NCBI RefSeq assembly: GCF_014117425.1
Contig: NZ_CP059725.1
Location: 1,922,001-1,986,000, forward strand
DNA: 64,000 nt
Direction of reading: 5' to 3'
Source: Bartonella sp. HY038
Lineage (GTDB): Bacteria; Pseudomonadota; Alphaproteobacteria; Rhizobiales; Rhizobiaceae
The notes beneath the pieces are model-generated. The model was not told where the DNA came from. It ran no database searches and was given only the letters and a program-made list of their open reading frames with translations. How positions within the stretch are numbered: position 1 is the first letter of the stretch; each line of letters opens with the position of its first letter. Shown here piece after piece: positions 22,202 through 31,925 of the stretch. The position numbers were made by a program, and so were the translations under genes.

Positions 22202-23440
22202 CTATTCAGCAGCTTCAAGCGCAATATTACGGCTTTGCACTGCATTATGGGTATATTCATCAATCCGCTTTTCAATTTCAGGGCGGAAATTACGAATAAG
22301 CCCCTGAATAGGCCAAGCAGCAGCATCACCGAGCGCACAAATCGTATGCCCTTCAACCTGCTTAGACACATCAAATAAAAGGTCTATTTCGCGCTTTTGC
22401 GCGCGCCCTTCAACCATGCGCCCCAAAAGACGCATCATCCAACCAGTACCTTCACGGCATGGTGTACATTGGCCACAGCTTTCATGCTTAAAAAATGCTG
22501 CAATACGCCAAATAGCTTTAATAATATCGGTCGATTTATCCATAACAATCGCGCCGCCAGTACCAAAAGAAGACTTAACTTCCCTTAAACCGTCAAAATC
22601 CATGATCACATCGATCATGGCTTCGCCGCGAACGACAGGACAAGATGCACCGCCTGGGATAACGCCTAAGAAATTATCCCATCCACCACGGATACCACCG
22701 GCATGTTTTTCAATAAGCTCACGGAAAGTAATGCCCAAAGCTTCTTCAACGGTGCATGGTGTATTTACATGACCTGAAATCATGAATAATTTGGTGCCCA
22801 CATTATTAGGACGACCAATAGCTGCAAACCATTCTGCACCGCGGCGTAAAATTGTTGGCGCAACTGCAATGGATTCAACATTATTAACGGTTGTAGGGCA
22901 ACCATAAATACCCATATTAGCTGGAAATGGCGGCTTCAAACGTGGCTGGCCTTTTTTGCCCTCCAAGCTTTCAAGCAGCGCAGTTTCTTCACCACAAATA
23001 TAAGCACCGGCACCATGATGCACAATAATATTGCAAGGATGGCCATGTTTTGGATTTTTACCCAAAAGTCCTGCATCATAGCATTCATCAATAGCTGCTT
23101 GCAGCGCTTCACGTTCGCGAATATATTCACCGCGTACATAAATAAAAGCAGTATGAGCGCCCATTGCAAAAGTTGCTATAACACAGCCTTCAATCAAAGT
23201 ATGTGGATCGTGACGCAAGATCTCTCTATCTTTACACGTACCAGGTTCGGACTCATCGGCATTGACAACCAAATAATGAGGGCGACCATCACTGACCTTT
23301 GGCATGAATGACCATTTCATGCCAGTCGGGAAACCCGCACCGCCACGGCCACGCAAACCAGATGCTTTCATCTCATTGATGATCCAATCACGACCTTTTT
23401 CGATAATGCCTTTGGTGCCGTCCCAACAGCCACGAGACAT
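22202..23440 (-). CDS. nuoF: NADH-quinone oxidoreductase subunit F, apparently started at an internal ATG
   Basis: The NADH- and FMN-binding subunit, which takes electrons from NADH and passes them to cluster N3. From this ATG it is 412 residues. [10 protein letters not shown] at 31-40 binds NADH/FMN and [11 protein letters not shown] near 335-345 holds cluster N3. The family normally has about 23 more residues. These are present upstream ([16 protein letters not shown] in this frame) but are separated from the strong ribosome site and ATG at 23507 by a one-base frame change. The ATG used here has AGGTG just before it. It could be a true start after reinitiation, or the frameshift could be a sequence error. 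Confidence 0.85.
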   Translation of the reverse strand: MSRGCWDGTKGIIEKGRDWIINEMKASGLRGRGGAGFPTGMKWSFMPKVSDGRPHYLVVNADESEPGTCKDREILRHDPHTLIEGCVIATFAMGAHTAFIYVRGEYIREREALQAAIDECYDAGLLGKNPKHGHPCNIIVHHGAGAYICGEETALLESLEGKKGQPRLKPPFPANMGIYGCPTTVNNVESIAVAPTILRRGAEWFAAIGRPNNVGTKLFMISGHVNTPCTVEEALGITFRELIEKHAGGIRGGWDNFLGVIPGGASCPVVRGEAMIDVIMDFDGLREVKSSFGTGGAIVMDKSTDIIKAIWRIAAFFKHESCGQCTPCREGTGWMMRLLGRMVEGRAQKREIDLLFDVSKQVEGHTICALGDAAAWPIQGLIRNFRPEIEKRIDEYTHNAVQSRNIALEAAE

Positions 23441-23447
23441 TGCACCT

Positions 23448-23507
23448 TTAAGAGATGTGTCTTTTAATCCGTAAATATTGGTGAATATGCGATTTATCAG
23501 CTAGCAT
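23448..23507 (-). other. 19-codon leader frame at the expected nuoF start
   Basis: The ATG at 23507 follows an excellent ribosome site (AGGTGAG, 4 bases away) and begins MLADK, the usual NuoF N-terminus. The frame is then shifted by one and ends at TAA (23448-23450). That TAA is 7 bases from the in-frame ATG at 23440, and the 7 bases contain AGGTG. The arrangement fits termination-reinitiation. The alternative is a mutation or assembly error that splits nuoF. Confidence 0.6.
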
Positions 23508-23571
23508 GTCTCACCTATTCCTTTCCGTCCGTAACCATCGGCTTTTAAAGCAATCTCACTCATTAGCATAA

Positions 23572-24219
23572 CTACTCTTTAGGCTTTACAGCTTGAGCTT
23601 TTACCTGATCACCATCAAGCAATGACGTTAATCCTGTGATTGGTTCTGATGACTTGCGTGAATTTTGCGGCCCAACAGGGACTGACGCACCTTCACCACG
23701 CTCAAAAGCATCAATAATTTCTTCTAAACGCTCTGGTGTTAGGTCTTCATAGGTATCTTTGAAAATCATCACCATTGGTGCATTAACGCAAGCGCCTAAG
23801 CATTCGACCTCTTCCCATGAAAGCGTGCCGTCTGCATTGGTTTCAAATGCATGTTCGTTGATCTTATTCTTGCAAAGTTTGATCAGTTCACCTGAACCGC
23901 GAAGCATGCAAGGAGTTGTACCACATATTTGCACATGGGCTTTTGTACCCACTGGCTTTAACTGGAACTGCGTATAAAATGTTGCTACTTCCAAAACACG
24001 AATATAAGCCATACCGAGCAAATCAGCGATATACTCAATTGACGCGCGTGTGACCCAACCATCTTGCTCTTGCGCACGCATGAGCAAAGGAATAACCGCC
24101 GATTGCTGGCGACCTTCTGGATATTTAGCAATGGTTTTTTCAGCCCATGCCATATTTTCAGCATTAAAAGCAAATGTATCGGGCTGTACAGATTCATCAG
24201 CGAGACGGCGAACAGACAT
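23572..24219 (-). CDS. nuoE: NADH-quinone oxidoreductase subunit E (2Fe-2S)
   Basis: The 24-kDa-type thioredoxin-fold subunit carrying cluster N1a, 215 residues. The four ligands are C99, C104, C140 and C144 (CGTTPC and CLGAC). A C-terminal tail of about 50 residues rich in Gly, Ser and Lys is common in alphaproteobacterial NuoE. Its ATG overlaps the nuoD stop by one base (TAATG). Confidence 0.96.
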   Translation of the reverse strand: MSVRRLADESVQPDTFAFNAENMAWAEKTIAKYPEGRQQSAVIPLLMRAQEQDGWVTRASIEYIADLLGMAYIRVLEVATFYTQFQLKPVGTKAHVQICGTTPCMLRGSGELIKLCKNKINEHAFETNADGTLSWEEVECLGACVNAPMVMIFKDTYEDLTPERLEEIIDAFERGEGASVPVGPQNSRKSSEPITGLTSLLDGDQVKAQAVKPKE

Positions 24220-25409
24220 TAGCGATCAACCTCTCCAAAAACAATATCAAGGGAACCAAGGATAGCAGCAACGTCTGCAAGCATGTGACCCTTACACAAG
24301 AAATCCATTGCCTGTAGATGTGCATAACCCGGCGCACGTAATTTAACACGATATGGCTTATTGGTACCATCTGCGACGAGATAGACACCAAATTCGCCTT
24401 TTGGCGCTTCCACTGCTGCATAAACTTCACCCGCAGGAACGTGGAAACCTTCAGTAAAGAGTTTGAAGTGATGAATAAGCGCTTCCATTGAACGCTTCAT
24501 ATCACCGCGTTTTGGCGGGGTAATTTTTTGATCAACACTCGAAACAGGGCCAGTCTTTTCTGAACTCAACAAGCGCTCGACACATTGGCGAATGATACGG
24601 ACTGACTGGCGCATTTCTTCCATGCGGACAAGATAACGATCATAACAATCGCCATTTTTACCGACTGGAATATCAAATTCCATCTCTTCATAGCATTCAT
24701 AAGGTTGGCTTTTACGTAAATCCCAAGCCGCGCCCGAGCCACGCACCATAACTCCAGAAAAACCGTAAGCCCATGCATCTTCAAGCGAAACCGTTGCAAT
24801 ATCAACGTTACGTTGTTTGAAAATACGATTAGGTGTAATAAGCGCATCCAAATTACCAAGCGCTTCAAGAAACGGATCAAGAAATGCGCCAATATCTTCA
24901 ACCAACTGCTCTGGCAAATCTTGATGAACACCACCTGGACGGAAATAATTGGCGTGAAGACGAGCACCACAAGCGCGCTCATAAAATACCATCATTTTTT
25001 CGCGCTGCACAAAGCCCCAAAGTGGTGGCGTTAAAGCACCAACGTCCATGGCTTGCGTGGTAACATTAAGAAGGTGGTTCAAAATACGACCAATTTCGGA
25101 AAAAAGCACACGAATGAGCTGGCCACGCTTTGGCACCTCAACTTTGAGCATTTTTTCAATGGCGAGCACATAGGCATGCTCTTGATTCATTGGCGCAACA
25201 TAGTCCAAACGATCAAGATAGGGACCTGCTTGCAAATAGGTCTTAGTTTCCATCAACTTTTCTGTACCGCGATGCAGAAGCCCAATGTGCGGATCAACCC
25301 GCTCTACCACTTCACCATCGAGCTCCAATACCAAGCGCAACACGCCGTGCGCTGCTGGATGCTGCGGACCAAAATTGATATTAAAATTACGGACATTGAC
25401 CTCAGCCAC
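24219..25409 (-). CDS. nuoD: NADH-quinone oxidoreductase subunit D
   Basis: The 49-kDa-type subunit that forms the quinone-binding site with NuoB and descends from hydrogenase large subunits. About 396 residues. [22 protein letters not shown] and [14 protein letters not shown] at the N-terminus are diagnostic. The start is taken as GTG ([16 protein letters not shown]), 8 bases after GGAGGG. A TTG two codons earlier is possible. It starts 2 bases after the stop of the GFA-family gene. Confidence 0.95.
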   Translation of the reverse strand: MAEVNVRNFNINFGPQHPAAHGVLRLVLELDGEVVERVDPHIGLLHRGTEKLMETKTYLQAGPYLDRLDYVAPMNQEHAYVLAIEKMLKVEVPKRGQLIRVLFSEIGRILNHLLNVTTQAMDVGALTPPLWGFVQREKMMVFYERACGARLHANYFRPGGVHQDLPEQLVEDIGAFLDPFLEALGNLDALITPNRIFKQRNVDIATVSLEDAWAYGFSGVMVRGSGAAWDLRKSQPYECYEEMEFDIPVGKNGDCYDRYLVRMEEMRQSVRIIRQCVERLLSSEKTGPVSSVDQKITPPKRGDMKRSMEALIHHFKLFTEGFHVPAGEVYAAVEAPKGEFGVYLVADGTNKPYRVKLRAPGYAHLQAMDFLCKGHMLADVAAILGSLDIVFGEVDR

Positions 25410-25411
25410 GA

Positions 25412-25858
25412 TCAAATCCCTCCGTTTGAAAAGAGCGCCTCAATGTCCTTACCGGTCATCTTACGCGTTTCATTTGCAAATTCATAAAAATGCGGTTTTT
25501 CGTCGTAATAAATTTCACTTTTCAATTCAAAACCACTTTGATCGTCAAATGCAGCAGCACTTAAATAGACCATTGATCCATCACGCATACGCCAACCAAG
25601 CGAACTTCCACATGATGAACAAAACAGCCGCTCGCCCCAAGAAGACGATGGATAAACTGAAAATTCAACATTACCCAGCACTTCAATCGCTGGATCAACC
25701 GCTAGGGACATAAAAACGCCACCAGACATTTTCTGGCACATATGACAATGGCATATGCCGACATCTATACCAGATAGCTTTGCCTTAAAATGCACATCAC
25801 CACAAAGACATTTACCCTCGCGAATGAAAGTGCTTTCTTCTGGCTGACCTAGATTCAT
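25412..25858 (-). CDS. GFA/CENP-V-family zinc protein inside the nuo operon
   Basis: A 148-residue protein of the glutathione-dependent formaldehyde-activating (GFA) enzyme-like family. The zinc-ligand pattern is complete: C17 and C19 (CLCG), C36, C38 and C41 (CHCHMC), and C80 and C83 (CSSC). Despite the family name, most members have no proven formaldehyde activity and may be glutathione-linked lyases or oxidoreductases. Its ATG overlaps the nuoC stop (ATGA) and its stop is 2 bases from nuoD, so it is translated as part of the operon. It is not a standard complex I subunit; a role in complex I biogenesis is only a possibility. Confidence 0.88.
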   Translation of the reverse strand: MNLGQPEESTFIREGKCLCGDVHFKAKLSGIDVGICHCHMCQKMSGGVFMSLAVDPAIEVLGNVEFSVYPSSSWGERLFCSSCGSSLGWRMRDGSMVYLSAAAFDDQSGFELKSEIYYDEKPHFYEFANETRKMTGKDIEALFSNGGI

Positions 25859-26466
25859 TTGCGCTCTCCTGCTTTTTCATCACCAGGCAGAACATAATCT
25901 GTACCTTCCCAAGGCGACAAAAAGTCAAAGCTGCGCATTTCTTGACGAAGAACAACGGGTTCATAAACTACCCGCTTTACTTCATTATCATAGCGACATT
26001 CTACAAAACCAGTGGTTGGAAAATCTTTACGCAATGGGTGTCCTTCAAAACCATAATCGGTCAAGATACGACGCAAATCTGGATGATCTGAGAACAAAAC
26101 GCCATACATATCGTAAACTTCACGCTCATACCAATCCGCACCTGGATAGACACTGAAAGCTGACGGCACATCTTCATCTTCACTGACCTGAACCTTAACG
26201 CGAATGCGCAGATTCTGACGTGGTGACAAAAGATGATAAGATACATCAAAGCGCTTTTCACGCGATGGGAAATCAACGCCACTAACGTCAATAATACAGA
26301 TGAATTGACACTGCACATCGTCACGCAAGAATGTCAATACACCAAGCAGCTCGGCAGGATCAACCAAAAGATTTAACTCACCATAAGCAATCTCTTGGCT
26401 CAACACCTTAGAACCTATACGCTCAGCAAGATAGCTATTGAGATCTTCAATTGCTTCAGAAGCCAT
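25855..26466 (-). CDS. nuoC: NADH-quinone oxidoreductase subunit C
   Basis: The 30-kDa-type peripheral-arm subunit, 203 residues, separate from NuoD as usual in alphaproteobacteria. The signature [41 protein letters not shown] is present as overlapping conserved pieces. A GGAGAG ribosome site precedes the ATG, 9 bases after nuoB. Its stop overlaps the next start by four bases. Confidence 0.96.
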   Translation of the reverse strand: MASEAIEDLNSYLAERIGSKVLSQEIAYGELNLLVDPAELLGVLTFLRDDVQCQFICIIDVSGVDFPSREKRFDVSYHLLSPRQNLRIRVKVQVSEDEDVPSAFSVYPGADWYEREVYDMYGVLFSDHPDLRRILTDYGFEGHPLRKDFPTTGFVECRYDNEVKRVVYEPVVLRQEMRSFDFLSPWEGTDYVLPGDEKAGERK

Positions 26467-26475
26467 AATACTCTC

Positions 26476-27054
26476 CTAGCGCTCGATCGAACCGGTACGG
26501 CGTATCTTCTTCTGCAATAGAAGCACACCATAAAGCAGCGCTTCAGCAGTAGGAGGACAACCAGGAACATAAATATCTACAGGAACAATACGATCACAAC
26601 CACGCACAACCGAATAGGAATAATGGTAGTAACCACCACCATTTGCACATGAACCCATTGAAATCACATAACGCGGCTCAGGCATCTGATCATAAACTTT
26701 GCGCAATGCGGGAGCCATTTTATTGGTAAGCGTACCAGCAACCATCATAACATCTGATTGGCGCGGTGAAGCGCGCGGAGCATAACCAAAACGCTCATTA
26801 TCATAATGCGGCATTGAACAATGCATCATCTCAACTGCACAGCAAGCAAGACCAAAGGTCATCCACATCAATGAACCAGTACGCGCCCAAGTAACGAGCG
26901 CATCTGTCGATGTAACCAAGAAACCCTTATCAGAAAGCTCGGCATTAATATCCTGGAAGAACTTGTCGTCAGCACCAATAAGCTTGCCAGTATTAGGATC
27001 AATAATTCCTTTAGGCTGCGGCGCGACCAAAGTCTTATTTCCGGTCAATTCCAT
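26476..27054 (-). CDS. nuoB: NADH-quinone oxidoreductase subunit B
   Basis: Carries cluster N2, the final electron donor to quinone. With the start at [17 protein letters not shown] it has 192 residues. Cluster ligands are C71 and C72 (ACCAVEMM), C136 (MGSCANGGG) and C166 (VPGCPP). The ATG lies inside the end of nuoA (8-base overlap), so translation is probably coupled. A longer upstream frame is not favoured. Confidence 0.96.
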   Translation of the reverse strand: MELTGNKTLVAPQPKGIIDPNTGKLIGADDKFFQDINAELSDKGFLVTSTDALVTWARTGSLMWMTFGLACCAVEMMHCSMPHYDNERFGYAPRASPRQSDVMMVAGTLTNKMAPALRKVYDQMPEPRYVISMGSCANGGGYYHYSYSVVRGCDRIVPVDIYVPGCPPTAEALLYGVLLLQKKIRRTGSIER

Positions 27055-27410
27055 TCCAGAGCCCCTTTCTTCCATTCATAGATAAAGCCTACAGTCAAAA
27101 CGCCTAAAAACAGCATCATTGACCAAAACCCGAACATCCCGATATCGCGGAAAGCAACCGCCCACGGGAAAAGAAAAGCTACTTCAAGATCGAAAATAAT
27201 GAATAGAATTGAAACAAGATAAAAACGAATATCAAATTTCATGCGCGCATCATCAAACGAGTTGAAGCCACATTCATAAGCAGATAATTTTTCTGGATCG
27301 GGCGAACGATAAGCCACAATATAGGGCATAATCAACAAAGCACCTGCAATCACCAATGATACTATAATAAATATCAATACAGGCAGGTAATTCATCAGAA
27401 TATCAGGCAT
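27045..27410 (-). CDS. nuoA: NADH-quinone oxidoreductase subunit A
   Basis: First gene of the complex I operon, a 121-residue three-helix membrane subunit. The start at [12 protein letters not shown] is supported by AAAGGA just before it. Conserved [41 protein letters not shown], seen in overlapping parts, is diagnostic. A longer open frame reaching 27551 uses a TTG and non-conserved residues and is rejected. Confidence 0.95.
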   Translation of the reverse strand: MPDILMNYLPVLIFIIVSLVIAGALLIMPYIVAYRSPDPEKLSAYECGFNSFDDARMKFDIRFYLVSILFIIFDLEVAFLFPWAVAFRDIGMFGFWSMMLFLGVLTVGFIYEWKKGALEWN

Positions 27411-28168
27411 ATCCTTTAACACCTTTTCAAACGAGGCAACGCCATTAAACACTTTGCATTTAAGAAAACAGCTCAGTGCACCAAAGAATCTCTTTAGACA
27501 TTTTCCTCGCCCAAACAGCTTCAAGGGCATGCTGCGCGAAATTTGTCGCAAGGGTTAACGCAGAGTACACAAACAAGCAATAGTTTTATCACAAAAAAGA
27601 TAATTTATGCGACATTTTGCTTACTGTTAACAGATGAAACAGAATTATCTAAAAACCCTACTTCACAACTCAACTTTTCCCTAACACCATAGAATTTACG
27701 GTATTTTTGCTATAATATCTTTCAATATGGTTTCTCAAACTAAAGATACAAGACACTAATCTTCACTTTATTGAGAAGCCACCATATTTTCGCCAAAACT
27801 AGCAAATTTAAGCAAAAATCATGATGCAACCATAGAATCATTCTAACACAAGTTCAACTCAATTTGTTACAATTTAGATGATAGTCACAGCATAGGTAGC
27901 TGCTCATTTTGCATTCCCTTGCAAATATCACCACCCGATGGAGTAATGACAAATTAAATAGAACAAGTGGAATTACCAGAGTTAAATCTAAACGCTTTTA
28001 CAAGAGCAAGATGAGCGGATAGCATTAAGCGCTAAATAGAAATCACCACAAAACATTAACTGAACAAGCAAAGCTACAATGAGCCAATATTGCAACTAAA
28101 GCAAAAAGTAACAAAGCTAGCATGAACCAGAATCATAACATATTATTTTATGTAGGGAAAATTAATAG
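27411..28168. other. Long intergenic stretch upstream of the nuo operon
   Basis: About 750 AT-rich bases between nuoA and the first tRNA-Asp. The nuo promoter must lie in the part near nuoA, but no match close to consensus was found. There is no convincing coding frame, repeat or RNA gene. Confidence 0.5.
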
Positions 28169-28195
28169 CGCCACTAAACTTAAAGTTTAGTGGCG
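28169..28195 (-). terminator. Terminator hairpin directly after tRNA-Asp 1
   Basis: A perfect 12-bp stem (28169-28180 with 28184-28195) with a 3-base loop follows the tRNA on the minus strand. Its first arm includes the encoded CCA end and the discriminator base of the tRNA, so terminator and tRNA 3' end share sequence. Confidence 0.6.
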
Positions 28196-28267
28196 CGAGT
28201 GACGGGACTCGAACCCGCGACCTCCGGCGTGACAGGCCGGCACTCTAACCAACTGAGCTACACCCGC
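28191..28267 (-). tRNA. tRNA-Asp (anticodon GTC), copy 1
   Basis: A 77-base cloverleaf including encoded CCA. Acceptor GCGGGTG pairs with CACTCGC, the D-arm is AGCTCAGTTGGTTAGAG, the anticodon loop CTGTCAC gives GTC, and the T-arm contains GGTTCGAGTCC. Identical to copy 2. Confidence 0.97.
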
Positions 28268-28746
28268 GCATTTGACGAAACCGTTAGTTACTGAACTTTC
28301 TTATTATCGAATTTTCATCACCATTTCATCTGGCGTGAGCGGTGTCTAAGACGTTCAAACAAAGAAGTCAAGCGCTTTAATTGAAATAATTTCAATTTAT
28401 CCATTTTTTATTGTTAAATGCCACAGTCAGCCAAACGGCCACTACCTCACCCCATAACAAAAGGCATAAAATACTAAGAAAGCCTTTTGAATAATAATGA
28501 CTTTCACCAAAACGTTAAATGTAGACAGGAATGCAGTTTGCGAGGATAGCAAAAAACAACCAAGATAAAATGAATGAGAATTAACCTATATAATAGGGCG
28601 CAAAAAGCAGGCAAAAACACCAGCCAACTTAAGCCAATAGATAGTAAAACTAAACATAAAGGAAAAGAGAACAATCAGCCATTGATTAAACAGTGCAGCA
28701 AAGCCACCAAACCCAATTAATCAAAAAACATTTTTGAAAGGTTAAG
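28268..28746. other. Spacer between the two tRNA-Asp genes
   Basis: About 480 AT-rich bases with no supported gene. The promoter of tRNA-Asp copy 1 is expected next to 28267, but no clear match was seen. Confidence 0.4.
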
Positions 28747-28823
28747 TGGCGCGAGTGACGGGACTCGAACCCGCGACCTCCGGCGTGACAGGCCGGCACT
28801 CTAACCAACTGAGCTACACCCGC
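28747..28823 (-). tRNA. tRNA-Asp (anticodon GTC), copy 2
   Basis: Same 77-base sequence as copy 1, including encoded CCA. The flanks differ, so only the tRNA body was duplicated or kept the same. Confidence 0.97.
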
Positions 28824-29001
28824 GCACTTATCAACCAAGCCAATAAACTATTTAAACAACAGCTATTTGTTTGGCGTTGGCACCGTTTAAAAGGTTAAAA
28901 TGGATTCGTCAACCACATATTTTAGAAAATCGACACAAATTTCACTTTTCTTCGTTTTTTTCTAAAATTTACAAAAAAATGCAATTTTTCATTTTTTTTG
29001 C

Positions 29002-29030
29002 TTGCACTTTGCAAAACTATCAATTAGAGA
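29002..29030 (+). promoter_or_regulatory. Candidate promoter of the tRNA-Val pair
   Basis: TTGCAC (29002-29007) and TAGAGA (29025-29030) are 17 bases apart and lie 18 bases before the first tRNA-Val. The -35 is good and the -10 weak, which is common in alphaproteobacteria. Confidence 0.45.
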
Positions 29031-29047
29031 GTGCCTACCCTTAACGG

Positions 29048-29123
<76 letters not shown>

Positions 29124-29164
29124 TTATTTCTTATTATAAATGTAAGAAATAGAAAGTTATAAAA

Positions 29165-29240
<76 letters not shown>

Positions 29241-29519
29241 TTATTTCCACTTTGAAATCTTAGAGTAATTTTACTACCAGCTGCTTCGCAATAACTTGGC
29301 TTTATATCCGCTTGTTTAGTTACAATGGTCAATTTCCATAAGGTTTAAAAATAAATCTACAGCAGCTAGTTTTTTCGTTACTTAAGCAAAAGCGTAATAT
29401 CCTGCTTAAAGCCTAACTTTAAACACACTATTATCTACTTAATTTCTTATTTGATTCTTTAAATAGAGTTTCATAATTTAATGAATATGATGGATATTTA
29501 AACAGATGAGGAATTTACA

Positions 29520-29945
29520 GTGAAAAAACTCGGCTTTCTTTTTTCAGCGCTCGCAGTTTTAACTGCCTGCAATAGCACGTTACCAGCGCAACTATCACCT
29601 GATAATACGTCAGCAGAATTTGAAAGCCGTTTTTATGATGGTGGTGACATTCAACCGCAAACTTTAACAAGGGCTGCCGGAATTGCCCAAAGACGAGGCT
29701 TTGATTATTTCACCCTTGAGACAAAACGGCCAGAATCATCAAGCAGGCCACGTTTTACCGTAGATTATGGTCGCAATCCCAATGGCTTTGGTGACGCTGG
29801 TGCATCTACCCCCAACGGATTGAATGCTGGAATAACTGCTGGTGGCGCGACAAGAACCCATTGGTTAGTTCGATTCTATAATGGTAATGACCGCCCAAGC
29901 CATTTAAATGTCTATTCAACCAAAGAAATATTAAACCGCCGCTAA
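29520..29945 (+). CDS. Putative lipoprotein, CC0125/CC1285-like
   Basis: A 141-residue protein starting at GTG after GAGGAA. Residues 1-17 are a lipoprotein signal ending LTAC. The mature part includes GIAQRRGFDYFTLE, similar in pattern to the 'RAAELAxxxGYDYF' element of small alphaproteobacterial lipoproteins of the CC0125/CC1285 type; this match is from memory and is moderate. The Gly/Asn-rich middle and the LVRFYNGNDRP end are of unknown function. Confidence 0.7.
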   Translation: MKKLGFLFSALAVLTACNSTLPAQLSPDNTSAEFESRFYDGGDIQPQTLTRAAGIAQRRGFDYFTLETKRPESSSRPRFTVDYGRNPNGFGDAGASTPNGLNAGITAGGATRTHWLVRFYNGNDRPSHLNVYSTKEILNRR

Positions 29946-30046
29946 TTATCACGGGACTATTGGGGGCAGTTTGCCCTCACATCATGTAACGACAAAATGG
30001 CAATAACAAACAGAATCAATTTTATTGAGCTGCATAGGAAATTACC

Positions 30047-30802
30047 ATGAACAATAACTCAACTTATTCATATACAGCTGCCATGCTTGCCATTGGCGAC
30101 GAATTGCTTTCAGGCAGAACAAAAGACAAAAATATTGCGCTCCTTGCTGAAACTTTAACTCAAGTCGGAATTGAATTAAAAGAAGTACGTATTGTCGGCG
30201 ACGAAGACACTGCAATTATTGCTGGCATTAATGCTCTTAGAGCCCAATATGATTATGTGTTTACCAGTGGCGGCATAGGGCCAACCCATGACGATATTAC
30301 CGCAGAATCAATATCAAAGGCTTTTGATCTTCCTTGTATTTTCAATCCCGAAGCCGAATTGATTCTTAGTGATTATTATAAAGAGCGTGATGTGCCTTTT
30401 ACCCCTGCCCGCCGTTTGATGACAAGAACACCGCAAGGAGCAAGCTTAATAGCAAACTCGGTGTCAGCAGCACCCGGCTTTAAAATTAGCAATGTTTTTG
30501 TACTTGCCGGCGTTCCCAATGTTTTTAATGCGATGCTCAATGCAATTTTGCCAAGTTTAGATAAAGGTACACCTTTTCAATCCATTTCAATTAACTGCCC
30601 CTTTGGTGAAGGTGTCATCAGCCAAAAACTAGGCGAAATACAAAAAGCCAACCCACAAACAATTATCGGTTCTTACCCCAAATTTTCAGAAAATAAAGAA
30701 AATCCGTTTTCTGTTGAACTCGTCATAAAAAGTAAGGATGCAACTGCATTAGATAAAGCAAGTGCGGAAGTATTAAGCATGATCAAAGAGTTAGAAAAAT
30801 AA
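30047..30802 (+). CDS. CinA-type molybdopterin-binding-domain protein
   Basis: A 251-residue stand-alone MoCF/CinA-N domain protein with GDELLSGRTKDKN at 17-29 and SGGIGPTHDD at 74-83, the phosphate-binding loops of the MogA/MoeA fold. Proteins of this type occur in many alphaproteobacteria separately from the CinA-C nicotinamide-nucleotide amidase. They are annotated as competence/damage-inducible protein A, but their substrate is not settled. A ribosome site (AGGAAA) precedes the ATG. Confidence 0.88.
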   Translation: MNNNSTYSYTAAMLAIGDELLSGRTKDKNIALLAETLTQVGIELKEVRIVGDEDTAIIAGINALRAQYDYVFTSGGIGPTHDDITAESISKAFDLPCIFNPEAELILSDYYKERDVPFTPARRLMTRTPQGASLIANSVSAAPGFKISNVFVLAGVPNVFNAMLNAILPSLDKGTPFQSISINCPFGEGVISQKLGEIQKANPQTIIGSYPKFSENKENPFSVELVIKSKDATALDKASAEVLSMIKELEK

Positions 30803-30946
30803 GACATATTTTTTTTAAAATACTGATTTTACATTTATATATTGCGATATTTATGATGTTCTATAGAATTTAAAAGCAAGTTAGGGCAAAAAATCTAACT
30901 TGCTAAACTAAACAATAATAAAAATAGTTAAAAAAATTTAATAATA

Positions 30947-31546
30947 ATGAACAAACGACAAATTCGTGCAATTTTTAACCAAAACACTATTCGTGTATAT
31001 CAAGCTTTTAATAATGGTATTGCTGATGCAGCAATCAAAAAAGGGACTTTTAGCTCTCCCCCCTTTAGCCTTACCCGTATGACATGGATTAAACCATCCT
31101 TTTTGTGGATGATGTATCGCTGTGGCTGGGCGGAAAAAGATGTTGGGCAGCAACGGGTTTTAGCAATTGATATTACCAGAGAGGGGTTTGAATATGCGCT
31201 TTCCCACTCCTGCCTTAGCCATTTTGACGCTGAGCATCATCAATCCCATGACGAGTGGAATCAACAGTTAAAAATTAGCCCTATACGCATTCAATGGGAT
31301 CCTGAGCGCGATATTTACAGCAAACCGCAAGACCACCGCTCACTGCAAATTGGCATATCTGGGGCAATGCTTGAAAAATATGTTAACGAGTGGATTGTTG
31401 CCATTAGCGATATTACGTCGCAAGTAAAGCAAATGAAAAAGCTACTCGATGCGGGTAAAGAAGACGAACTATTGCAACAATTACCGCAAGAAGCTGTTTA
31501 TCCATTGCCACAAAAAATTCAAAAAATAATTAGCATGGATAACTAA
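30947..31546 (+). CDS. DUF4291-family protein
   Basis: A 199-residue protein. RQIRAIFNQNTIRVYQAFNNGIADAAIKKG, SPPFSLTRMTWIKPSFLWMMYRCGWA and QRVLAIDITREGFEYAL, read in pieces, are the conserved core of DUF4291. The biochemical role is unknown. No ribosome site stands out in the A/T-rich leader. It stands alone. Confidence 0.8.
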   Translation: MNKRQIRAIFNQNTIRVYQAFNNGIADAAIKKGTFSSPPFSLTRMTWIKPSFLWMMYRCGWAEKDVGQQRVLAIDITREGFEYALSHSCLSHFDAEHHQSHDEWNQQLKISPIRIQWDPERDIYSKPQDHRSLQIGISGAMLEKYVNEWIVAISDITSQVKQMKKLLDAGKEDELLQQLPQEAVYPLPQKIQKIISMDN

Positions 31547-31925
31547 GTTTAAATATGATCTTTAAGACGAAAAATAATAACATCTATTTTTGTCTGCAAA
31601 AGATGTCTTTTAGGTCGAGCAACTAAAAATTAGCCCGCGCCCTTATCTCCATCTATCAAATTAATTAGATTTAACGGTAAGCCGCAGAATTATGAAACCA
31701 TTATTTTTGGCCAAGTTAATTTATTATATAGGTAATTAATGCCTTAATATTGGTTTATAAAACCGTTGCAGCTTGAAAATAGGTATAAAATTGTTTTAAA
31801 AGCAATTTATTATCATAGTAAAACCATATTAACATGGAAATGCAAAAATTCAAATAATGAGATTAGAGTATGAGGCTCATCTCCATTATTTTCGTATATC
31901 CATTACTTCTAAATGAGAGAACAAC
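31547..31925. other. AT-rich intergenic stretch
   Basis: About 380 bases between the DUF4291 gene and the next protein, with no supported gene or terminator. It presumably holds the promoter of the following gene. Confidence 0.4.

Noticed and set aside
27411..27551. A longer nuoA with 47 extra N-terminal residues
   Set aside because: The extension starts at TTG, is not hydrophobic or NuoA-like, and the ATG at 27410 has its own good ribosome site.
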